A DNA stretch of 64,000 bases, taken from contig CAVTZF010000029.1 of the NCBI GenBank assembly GCA_963739095.1, positions 62,001 through 126,000 of the forward strand, written 5' to 3'. The notes below the pieces were generated by a model that saw only the letters and a program-made list of their open reading frames with translations, ran no database searches and was not told the origin of the DNA. Below, one piece after another: positions 56,715-64,000 of the stretch (position 1 is its first letter; each line of letters begins with the position of its first letter). Source of the DNA: JACVRW01 sp963739095 (lineage in GTDB: Bacteria; Actinomycetota; Thermoleophilia; Solirubrobacterales; Thermoleophilaceae). A program made the position numbers and the translations under genes.

Positions 56715-59669
56715 GTGCCACTCACGCTCGTAACCGGACCCGCGAACGCCGCCAAGGCGGGCGAGGTGCTGGGCGGGCTGAGGGCGCGGCTGGCCGATGA
56801 TCCGTCTGGCGCAAGCACTCGGCCCGGCCGAGTGCGCAGCGATCCGATCCTGCTCGTGCCGACGTTCGGGGATGTCGAGCACGCCCAGCGCGAGCTCGCC
56901 GAGCGCGGCGCCGTCTTCGGCGCGCATGTGCTGCGCTTCGGCTGGCTGTTCCAGGAGATCGCCCGCCGGGCGGGGTACGGCGAGCGCGTCGCGTCCGAGG
57001 TCCAGCGCGAGCTGATCGTCGAGGAGGCGGTCGAGGCCGCGAGCCTGGACGTGCTCGCCGAGTCGGCGGCGCACCCCGGATTCGTGCGCGCGGCGGCCCG
57101 CTTCGTTGCCGAGCTTGCCCGCTCGATGGTCGACCCGGCGCGCTTCACGCGCGCGCTGCGCGACTGGGCGGGCGACGGTCCACGGCGGGCCTACGCCGAG
57201 GAGGTGGCGGCGGTCTACCGCGGCTACCGGGCCGGGCTCGACCGCGCCGGAGTGGTCGATGCGGACGTATTCGCCTGGCGCGCGCTCGATGCGCTGCGCG
57301 GCGACCCGGACGCCTGGGGCGGCACGCCGCTGTTCGTCTACGGCTTCGACGACTTCACGCCGCTCGAGCTCGACGCGCTGGAGACGATCTCGGGCCGCTG
57401 CGGCGCCGACGTGAGCGTGTCGCTCCCGTTCGAGCCGGGCCGCGAGGCGTTCCGCGCCACCGCGAGCATCAGGCAGGAGCTGCTCGCCCGCGGCGCCGAG
57501 GAGCTGGCCCTCGAGCCGGTCGACGTGCACTACGCCGAGGGCTCGCGGGGCGCGCTCCACCAGCTCGAGCGGCGCCTCTTCGAGGAGCCCGGCGAGCCGG
57601 TGGATCCCGGCGCGGCGATCGTCTTCCACAGCGCCGGCGGGGAGCGCGCCGAGGTCGAGCTCGCGGCCGCGCGCATCCTCGAGCTGCTGCGCGAGGGTGT
57701 CGTGCCGGGTGACGTCGCGGTCGTCTTCCGGCGGCCGAGCTCGTACGCGTCGCTGCTCGAGCAGGTCTTCGGCGCCTACGGGATCCCGTACTCGATCGAC
57801 CGCCGCGTGCCGTTCGGCCACACGGGCATCGGTCGCGGGCTGCTGGCGCTGATCCGCTGCTCGTCGCTTGGCGGCAGTGCCGACGACCTGCTCGCCTACC
57901 TCCGCACCCCGGGTCGCCTCCGTGTTCCCGGCCTGGCAGACCGACTCGAGGCCGCGGTGCGCCGCGAGGGAGCACACAGCGCCAGGCAGGCACGCGAGCT
58001 TTGGGAACGCGACAACTTCGAGCTGGGCGAGCTCGATCGGCTCGGGCGCGCACGCGACGCCGCCGCGTTCGTGGCGGAGCTCGAGCAGCGCCTCGGCAGC
58101 CTGTTCGCGGCGCCGCACGAGCGCCAGGCGGCGGTGCTGCACGGACCCGAGCTCGACGAGGCGCGCGCGCTCCGCGAGGGCCAGGCGGCGCTGACCGCGC
58201 TGCACGACGTGCTGCGGCCGGGCGCGGCGGGTGGCGGACGCGTCGACGCCGCGCGCGTCCACCGGGTGCTCGAGCAGCTCGAGCTGCACGTGGGCGAGAA
58301 CCCACAGCCCGACCGCGTGCAGGTCGCGACACCGGAGGCGATCCGGGCGCGCCGCTTCGAGGCGGTGTTCGTGTGCGGCCTCCAGGAGGGTGAGTTCCCG
58401 CGCGGCGCTGCGCCCGAGCCGTTCCTGTCCGACGAGGACCGGCGCGCGATCGCGAGCGCGACCGGCCTCGTGCTGCCCGTGCGCGAGGACGCCCTCGACC
58501 GCGAGCGCTACCTCTTCTACGTCTGCGCGTCGCGCGCCGAGCGGCTGCTCGTGCTCTCCTCGCGCTCGAGCGACGAGGAGGGCAACCCGCAGGCCGAGTC
58601 ATTCTTCGTCGAGGACGCGCGCGAGCAGCTCGCGGAGCCGCAGACGCGCACGCGCTCGCTCTCCGACGTGACCTGGACGCCCGAGGCCGCGCCGACCGCG
58701 GCCGAGTGGGACCGGGCGCTCGCGGCCGCCGGCCCGCGCCGCGAGGAGCGCGTCGCCGGGCCGCTCACGTGCGCGTCGCTCCTCGAGGAGCTCGGCCGGC
58801 GCAAAGCGGTGTCCGCAGGCGCGCTCGAGCGCTTCGCCGACTGCCCGGTCAAGTGGCTCGTCGAGGATCTGCTGCGCCCGGATGCGCTCGAGCCCGACCC
58901 CGAGGCGATGGTCCGGGGCGACTACGCCCACACCGTGCTCCAGCACACCTACCTGCGGATCCGCGAGGAGACCGGCGAGCGGCGCGTCACGCCCGCCAAC
59001 CTCACGCGCGCCGAGCGCATCCTGCTCGAGGAGCTGCGCGAGCGCCGCTCGTCATTCACCATCTCGCCCAAGGAGACGCGCGTAAAGGCCGCGGCGCGGC
59101 GGCTCGAGTTCGACCTGCTTCGCCACCTGCGCGCCGAGGCCCGCTCGGACAGCCGCTTCCAGCCTGAGCACATGGAGCTGCGCTTCGGCTACGGCGAGGG
59201 CCACGAGCCGGTCGAGATCGCCGCCGGGCTGCGCGTGCGGGGACGCATGGACCGCGTCGACACCTACGACGGCCTGGCGCTCGTGATCGACTACAAGAGC
59301 GGCAAGCGCGTCGACCGTTACAAGGTCGCGAGCTGGGAGAAGGAGAACCGCTTCCAGGCAGCGCTCTACATGCTGGTGGTGGAGCGGCTGCTCGAGCTGC
59401 GCGCCGCCGGCGGCGTGTACGTGGCGCTCGGGAGCGACGACCCGCGCCCGCGCGGGATGGTGGCCGCCGAGGTGGACGCGCTCGGCTCGGGCTGGGTGTC
59501 CGGCGACCGGCTCGAGCCGGACGAGTTCCGCGAGACGCTCGGCTGGGCACTCGGGCGCATCCGCGCGACCGACGCCGAGATGCGTGCGGGGCGGCTGTGC
59601 CCGGCGCCCGAGCGCTGTGACTGGCAGGGCGGCTGCAAGTACCCCTCGATCTGCAGGAGCGAGGGATGA
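56715..59669 (+). CDS. addB: AddB-type helicase-like nuclease subunit
   Basis: A 984-residue partner of AddA in double-strand break end-resection. The N-terminal nucleotide loop is degenerate (TGPANAAKAGEV, no GK[ST]), so ATP hydrolysis by this subunit is doubtful. Residues 31-44 (SGASTRPGRVRSDP) are a palindromic-element insert just behind it. UvrD-like segments follow (VVFRRPSSYASLLEQVFGAY, YLFYVCASRAERLLVL). The nuclease motif is RGRMDRVDTYDG...LVIDYKSGK (about 858-864), and four C-terminal cysteines (962, 968, 974, 980) fit the Fe-S staple. Start GTG 56715; overlaps addA. Confidence 0.88.
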   Translation: MPLTLVTGPANAAKAGEVLGGLRARLADDPSGASTRPGRVRSDPILLVPTFGDVEHAQRELAERGAVFGAHVLRFGWLFQEIARRAGYGERVASEVQRELIVEEAVEAASLDVLAESAAHPGFVRAAARFVAELARSMVDPARFTRALRDWAGDGPRRAYAEEVAAVYRGYRAGLDRAGVVDADVFAWRALDALRGDPDAWGGTPLFVYGFDDFTPLELDALETISGRCGADVSVSLPFEPGREAFRATASIRQELLARGAEELALEPVDVHYAEGSRGALHQLERRLFEEPGEPVDPGAAIVFHSAGGERAEVELAAARILELLREGVVPGDVAVVFRRPSSYASLLEQVFGAYGIPYSIDRRVPFGHTGIGRGLLALIRCSSLGGSADDLLAYLRTPGRLRVPGLADRLEAAVRREGAHSARQARELWERDNFELGELDRLGRARDAAAFVAELEQRLGSLFAAPHERQAAVLHGPELDEARALREGQAALTALHDVLRPGAAGGGRVDAARVHRVLEQLELHVGENPQPDRVQVATPEAIRARRFEAVFVCGLQEGEFPRGAAPEPFLSDEDRRAIASATGLVLPVREDALDRERYLFYVCASRAERLLVLSSRSSDEEGNPQAESFFVEDAREQLAEPQTRTRSLSDVTWTPEAAPTAAEWDRALAAAGPRREERVAGPLTCASLLEELGRRKAVSAGALERFADCPVKWLVEDLLRPDALEPDPEAMVRGDYAHTVLQHTYLRIREETGERRVTPANLTRAERILLEELRERRSSFTISPKETRVKAAARRLEFDLLRHLRAEARSDSRFQPEHMELRFGYGEGHEPVEIAAGLRVRGRMDRVDTYDGLALVIDYKSGKRVDRYKVASWEKENRFQAALYMLVVERLLELRAAGGVYVALGSDDPRPRGMVAAEVDALGSGWVSGDRLEPDEFRETLGWALGRIRATDAEMRAGRLCPAPERCDWQGGCKYPSICRSEG
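56802..56846 (+). repeat. Palindromic protein-embedded element, copy inside addB
   Basis: A 45-base element CCGTCTGGCG...GATCCG with core GCACTCGGCC-c-GGCCGAGTGC, a perfect 10-1-10 palindrome. GATCC(G) occurs on both borders (56799 and 56841), looking like a duplicated target. It is translated as SGASTRPGRVRSDP between the ATP loop and the first strand after it. All six frames of the element are free of stops. Confidence 0.82.
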
Positions 59670-62600
59670 CCGCCCTCACGCCCGAGCAGACGCGCGCGGT
59701 CGAACGCCGCGACGCCTCGCTGCTCGTCCGCGCCGGGGCCGGCACTGGCAAGACGACGGTGCTGGTGGAGCGCTTCGTGCGCGCCGTGGTCGAGGACGGC
59801 GCCGCGGTCGAGGCGATGCTCGCGATCACGTTCACCGAGAAGGCCGCCGCGGAGATGAAGACGCGCGTGCGCCGCCGCTTCCTCGAGCTCGGCCGCCGCG
59901 CCGACGCGCGCGCCGCCGAGGGAGCCTGGATCTCGACCATCCACGGGCTGTGCGCGCGGATCCTGCGCGCGCACGCGCTCAGCGCCGGCATAGATCCGGA
60001 TTTCCGCGTGCTCGATCAGGTCGAGGCCGACCGGCTGGCGCTCGAGGCGTTCGACGCAGCCCTCGAGGAGTTCATGGCGGACGGCGCCGACCCGGAGCGG
60101 ATCGAGATGGTGGCGGCGCACACCCCCGACCGCCTGCGCGACATGGTGCGCACCGCCCACTCGCACCTGCGCAGCCGCGGGCAGCGCCGGCCTGCGCTCG
60201 AGCCCACGGTGGCGCCGCTGCCGGCCGGCGAGGCCGAGCGGCTCGAGACGGCGGCGCGCGCCGCACTGGAGGAGCTCGGCCGTGGCGCGGCGTCGGCCAC
60301 GGTGACGGCCGGGATCGAGAGCCTCGAGGCCGCGCTCGACCTGCTGGGCGACGACCGCATCCCGGACGGCGCCGAGCTCAAGCGCATCGAGCTCAAGGGG
60401 CGCTCGAAGGCGCTCTCGACGCAGGCCTGCGAGGAGTACAAGTCCTCCTACGGCGAGTACCGCTCGTTCGTCCTCGCCCGCCAGGAGCAGCGCGATCACA
60501 CGATGCTGAGCGGACTGCTGGAGCTCTTCGGCGAGCGCTACGAGCGTGCCAAGCGAGAGCGCTCCGGGCTCGACTTCGAGGATCTCGAGCTGGTCGCTCG
60601 CGACCTGCTTGCCGGCGACAGAGGCCTGCGCGAGGCCTACGCGGAGCGCTTCGCTCACGTGCTCGTCGACGAGTTCCAGGACACGAACCCGCTCCAGAAC
60701 GAGCTGCTCGAGCTGCTCGCGCGCGACAACCTGTTCCGCGTAGGCGACGAGAACCAGTCGATCTACCGCTTCCGCAACGCCGACGTCGGCGTCTTCCGCA
60801 GCCACTGGGACGACGCGGTCGAGGCGGGCCGCGCCGAGAGCATCACCGTCAACTTCCGCGCGCGCGGCGAGATCCTCGACGCGATCGACCTCGCCTTCGG
60901 ACGCACCTGGGGGCTGCGCTTCGAGCCGCTGCGCGAGGCGCCGGACGCACGCGCGGCCACGCCGCGGACAGATCCCTGCGTCGAGCTGATGGTCGTCGAC
61001 AGGCCGCGCAAGCGCTGGGACGAGGCCCCCGGCCTTGGCGACGCGCCCTTCGGCTCGACGCTCGCCAGCGCGCCGCCCTGGCGAGCCGCGGAGGCGCGCC
61101 TGCTCGCCAAGCGGGTCGACGAGCTGACCCGCGGTGGTCCCTACGACTTCGGCGACCTCGTGATGCTGTTCCGGGCCACGACCGCGATGGGCTTCTTCGA
61201 GCGCGCGCTCGAGGAGCGCGGCATCCCCGTGCACGTGGTCGGCGGGCGCGGCTACTTCGCCCAGCAGCAGGTGTCCGACCTCCGCCACTGGCTGTCCGCG
61301 CTCGCCAACCCGCTCGACGGGCTGGCGGTCTACTCGCTGCTCGCGTCGCCGCTCGCGGGCCTCTCGCTCGACGCGGTCGCGCTCATTGGCCTGCACGCGC
61401 GCCGCTCACGCCGCGACCCCTGGTGGGCCGTGAGCGAGCCGGCCGACGAGCTGGTCGCCGTGCTGCCGGACGAGGACCGGCGACGGCTCGCGGCGTTCGT
61501 GGAGCGCTTCGAAGCCGAGCGGCGCGTGGCCGGCCAGGTGGCGCTCGAGACGCTCATCGACCGCGCCGTGACCGGCAGCGGCTACGACCGCCATCTGCTC
61601 GCGTTGCCGGGCGGAATCAGGCGCATGGCGAACGTGCGCAAGCTGATGCGGATGGCGCGCGAGTTCGAGGCCGACGAGGGGCGCGACCTGCGCGGCTTCG
61701 TCGACGCCCTGGCCGAGCTGGACGCGCTCGAGGCGCGCGAGGGCGAGGCTCCGCTCGAGGCCGAGGCTCTCGACGCCGTGCGCATGATGACCATCCACCG
61801 CGCCAAGGGGCTCGAGTTCCCGGTGGTGTGCGTGTGCGACCTCGGCAAGGACGGCCGCGACGACGAGGGCTCGCTGCGCATCTCGGAGGACGGCACGGTC
61901 GGGCTGCGGCTCGCGGGCCTCGGCGGCGCGGTCGACAGCGAGCGGCTCGAGAGCCTGAAGGCGCAGGGCAAGGTCGACGCCGAGGAGGAGGAGCGGCGCA
62001 TCTTCTACGTGGCCGCCACGCGCGCCCAGGAGCACCTGATCCTGAGCGGCGCCACCGATCTCGAGCGCCGTAACGAGCCGGCCGACCTGAGCGAGCCGAT
62101 GCGCTGGGTCTGGCGCGGCTTCTGTGCCGGGCTGCCGGCGGAGGGTGCCACGGGCATCCACGAGGACGAGCTCGAGGGCCGGCCCCTGCAGGTGCGCTGG
62201 ACCCGGCTCACCCCGGCGACGCTCGACGAGCTGCTGCCCCCCGCGGACCGGACCCCCGTGGCTGCGGCGAGCGAGGTCGAGCCGCGTTACGAGCAGCCGG
62301 CGCTCGAGCTCGGCCTGCCGCCGGCGCCGCGCGCGCTGCCCGTGAGCCGGTTGAGCTACAGCGGGCTCGAGGCCTACCGGCGCTGCGGCTACCGCTTCTA
62401 CCTGCAGCGCTCGCTCGGGCTGGCGCCCGTGGAGTCGCCGCTGCCGCCGGACGAGGCCGTGGCCGAGAGCGGCATGACCGCCCTCCTGCGCGGCTCGATC
62501 GTCCACGGGCTGATCGAGCGGCTCGACTTCCGGCGCCCGCTCGTACCGCCCGACGAGGAGATCGCCGCCGACGCCCAGCGCTGGGGGGTCGAGCCGCTTC

Positions 62601-63145
62601 CCGCCGACGTGGTGGACCTTCGCGCGATGGTCGAGCGGGTGGCGGGCTCGCGGCTGCGGGAGCGCATCGCCGCCGCACGCCGGGTGCGCAGCGAGCTGCC
62701 CTTCACGTTCACGCTCACCCCACCCGGGGCGGGTGGGCGCAGCCTGCTGATGAACGGGGTCGTCGACGTCTACGCCGTCGAGGACGCCGGCACGCTCGTG
62801 GTCGACTGGAAGAGCGACGTCCTCGACGGCCGCGAGCCGGCCGACGTCGTGGCGGAGGGATACGCGACGCAGCGGATCGTCTACGCGCTGGCGGCGCTGC
62901 GGGCGGGTGCGGAGCGCGTCGAGGTGGTGCACTGCTTCCTCGAGCGCCCGGACGAGCCCGCCGTGGCGGTCTACGCGGCAGCCGACGCCGAGCGCCTCGA
63001 GCGCGAGCTCCTCGAGCTGGCGCGCGGGGTGGTCGAGGGCAGCTTCGTCCCGTCGGACGAGCCGCACGCCGGGCTGTGCGCGGACTGCCCGGGCCGGGCC
63101 GCGCTCTGCGTCCACCCGCCGGAGCTCACACTTCGGGCACCCTAA
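59666..63145 (+). CDS. addA: AddA-type UvrD/RecB helicase-nuclease
   Basis: A 1159-residue SF1 helicase with a C-terminal PD-(D/E)XK nuclease, partner of AddB. It starts at ATG 59666 (ATGA overlap). Helicase motifs: Walker A AGAGTGKTT (23-31), motif Ia AITFTEKAAAEMK, Walker B LVDEFQDTNPLQ (about 335), motif III VGDENQSIYRFR, motif V MTIHRAKGLEFPVV and VI VAATRAQEHL. The nuclease is VVDVYAVEDAGTLVVDWKSD (about 1050) and a final cysteine pair. It should unwind and cut broken DNA ends for homologous recombination. Confidence 0.93.
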   Translation: MTALTPEQTRAVERRDASLLVRAGAGTGKTTVLVERFVRAVVEDGAAVEAMLAITFTEKAAAEMKTRVRRRFLELGRRADARAAEGAWISTIHGLCARILRAHALSAGIDPDFRVLDQVEADRLALEAFDAALEEFMADGADPERIEMVAAHTPDRLRDMVRTAHSHLRSRGQRRPALEPTVAPLPAGEAERLETAARAALEELGRGAASATVTAGIESLEAALDLLGDDRIPDGAELKRIELKGRSKALSTQACEEYKSSYGEYRSFVLARQEQRDHTMLSGLLELFGERYERAKRERSGLDFEDLELVARDLLAGDRGLREAYAERFAHVLVDEFQDTNPLQNELLELLARDNLFRVGDENQSIYRFRNADVGVFRSHWDDAVEAGRAESITVNFRARGEILDAIDLAFGRTWGLRFEPLREAPDARAATPRTDPCVELMVVDRPRKRWDEAPGLGDAPFGSTLASAPPWRAAEARLLAKRVDELTRGGPYDFGDLVMLFRATTAMGFFERALEERGIPVHVVGGRGYFAQQQVSDLRHWLSALANPLDGLAVYSLLASPLAGLSLDAVALIGLHARRSRRDPWWAVSEPADELVAVLPDEDRRRLAAFVERFEAERRVAGQVALETLIDRAVTGSGYDRHLLALPGGIRRMANVRKLMRMAREFEADEGRDLRGFVDALAELDALEAREGEAPLEAEALDAVRMMTIHRAKGLEFPVVCVCDLGKDGRDDEGSLRISEDGTVGLRLAGLGGAVDSERLESLKAQGKVDAEEEERRIFYVAATRAQEHLILSGATDLERRNEPADLSEPMRWVWRGFCAGLPAEGATGIHEDELEGRPLQVRWTRLTPATLDELLPPADRTPVAAASEVEPRYEQPALELGLPPAPRALPVSRLSYSGLEAYRRCGYRFYLQRSLGLAPVESPLPPDEAVAESGMTALLRGSIVHGLIERLDFRRPLVPPDEEIAADAQRWGVEPLPADVVDLRAMVERVAGSRLRERIAAARRVRSELPFTFTLTPPGAGGRSLLMNGVVDVYAVEDAGTLVVDWKSDVLDGREPADVVAEGYATQRIVYALAALRAGAERVEVVHCFLERPDEPAVAVYAAADAERLERELLELARGVVEGSFVPSDEPHAGLCADCPGRAALCVHPPELTLRAP

Positions 63146-63180
63146 GGACGGTACGCTCACCGCGAAGAGGGCCAGCAGAC

Positions 63181-64000
63181 GTGAATCTGGGTACAAGGAT
63201 GGCCCGGCGCGACCGGGCGGGCTTCGTCGGGCGGGCCGGCGAGCTCGAGGCGATCTCCGAGCTCTTCGTCGACGACCCACCGGCGAGCGTGGTGCTCGTT
63301 CACGGCCCCGGCGGCATCGGCAAGAGCGCGTTGCTGCGCCAGGTCGCCGACCGTGGCCGGGAGGCCGGCTGGTCGCCCGTCCTCGTCGAGGGCCGCGAGC
63401 TGCCGCCCGTCCCGGACGCGATCGAGGAGGCGCTGGCCGAGGCGCACGAGCACGAGCGCCCGCTGATCCTGATCGACACCTATGAGCGCATGACCGCGCT
63501 CGGCGGCCACCTGCGGCGCGCGCTGCTGCCCGCCCTGCCCGAGCACACGATCGTCGTCGTGGCCGGCCGCCAGGCGCCGGAGAGCGGCTGGTTCGAGGGC
63601 GGCTGGGAGACGATCACGCGCGAGATCGAGCTCGGTCCCCTGTCGCTCGCCGAGTCCGAGGAGCTGCTGGGCGCGCACGGGCTTAGCGGCGCCCGCCGGG
63701 ACGAGCTGGCCCACTGGGCGGGCGGCTCGCCGCTCGCGCTGACGCTCTCGGTCGCCGCCGTACAGGACGGCGGCTGGAGTCCGGAGGCGGGCGAGACCGG
63801 CGAGATGGTGAGGACGCTCGTGCGCCGGCTCGCCGAGGCCGAGATCGAGGGCCGCTACAGCGACGTGCTCGGCGTCGCATGCATCGCGCGCGTGACCACG
63901 CTCGAGCTGCTGCGTGACGTGCTCCCGGAGACCGACCCGGCAGAGGCCATGCGCTGGCTCGAGTCACGCAGCTTCGCCGAGGCGCTCGGCGGCGGGCTGA
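63181..64000 (+). CDS. AAA/STAND-type ATPase (partial, N-terminal part)
   Basis: A gene that begins at GTG 63181 (ATG 63199 is an in-frame alternative) and runs past the right edge, giving at least 273 residues. FVGRAGELEAISELFVDDPP and the Walker A loop GPGGIGKSALLRQVA match the AAA_16-type NTPase of STAND proteins and large LuxR-type regulators; Walker B is LILIDTYERM. The later region has LAHWAGGSPLALTLSVAAVQ, as in those proteins. The C-terminus, which might hold a DNA-binding or other domain, is outside the window. Confidence 0.82.
   Translation, partial: MNLGTRMARRDRAGFVGRAGELEAISELFVDDPPASVVLVHGPGGIGKSALLRQVADRGREAGWSPVLVEGRELPPVPDAIEEALAEAHEHERPLILIDTYERMTALGGHLRRALLPALPEHTIVVVAGRQAPESGWFEGGWETITREIELGPLSLAESEELLGAHGLSGARRDELAHWAGGSPLALTLSVAAVQDGGWSPEAGETGEMVRTLVRRLAEAEIEGRYSDVLGVACIARVTTLELLRDVLPETDPAEAMRWLESRSFAEALGGGL

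Overview
The window is a compact, very GC-rich stretch with almost no non-coding DNA (no gene-free gap exceeds about 260 bases). It most resembles a chromosome segment of a high-GC actinobacterium, probably of the Thermoleophilia/Solirubrobacterales type. That placement is inference from gene content: PspA/PspAA/PspAB/HtpX envelope-stress genes, a stand-alone LigD-type polymerase, AddAB with an iron-sulfur nuclease, a CvpA-trypsin (MarP-like) protease, FHA and zinc-ribbon proteins, GTG starts and ATGA/GTGA overlaps. No rRNA, tRNA, CRISPR array, transposase or phage gene is visible.

Layout. 1-2.1 kb: MarR regulator divergent from a drug-type ABC exporter. 2.1-9.1 kb: lipoprotein, thioesterase, pspA-pspAA, VOC protein and AraC regulator, exonuclease III, LigD-type polymerase, a peptidase remnant, pspAB and htpX. 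9.2-13 kb: secreted M23 peptidase, subtilase and lgt. 13-15.4 kb: a three-gene zinc-type ABC transporter next to a Zur-like palindrome. 15.5-18.1 kb: repeat-containing surface proteins, an alpha/beta hydrolase and a Crp/Fnr regulator. 18.2-22.8 kb: tight lysA-hom-thrC-thrB-nudix operon for lysine/threonine synthesis. 22.9-28.6 kb: a proline-rich secreted protein with PASTA-like mini-repeats, an amidase, and a ParA / coiled-coil / triple-repeat set. 28.7-34.9 kb: gltB-gltD (glutamate synthase). 35-45 kb: MFS-cNMP fusion, cytochrome c pair, SDR, FHA protein, lipoprotein, class B PBP, CvpA-protease, lysyl-oxidase-like protein. 45-48.6 kb: GGDEF-EAL protein and a membrane-tethered sigma factor. 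48.7-56.7 kb: DAO-type oxidase, topoisomerase III, TetR-Baeyer-Villiger monooxygenase, phosphoesterase. 56.7-63.1 kb: addB-addA. The right edge cuts an AAA ATPase gene.

Most noteworthy structures: (1) a 42-45 bp palindromic element present four times, each time in frame inside a protein-coding gene, read in all three forward frames, open in all six; (2) a pair of intergenic elements (about 34.94 and 54.71 kb) sharing a two-hairpin fold with a sequence-different but still paired inner stem; (3) gltB, whose catalytic cysteine can only be translated from a CTG start placed behind a perfect Shine-Dalgarno; (4) an ECF sigma factor fused to its own zinc-finger anti-sigma-like domain, a membrane helix and an extracytoplasmic tail.
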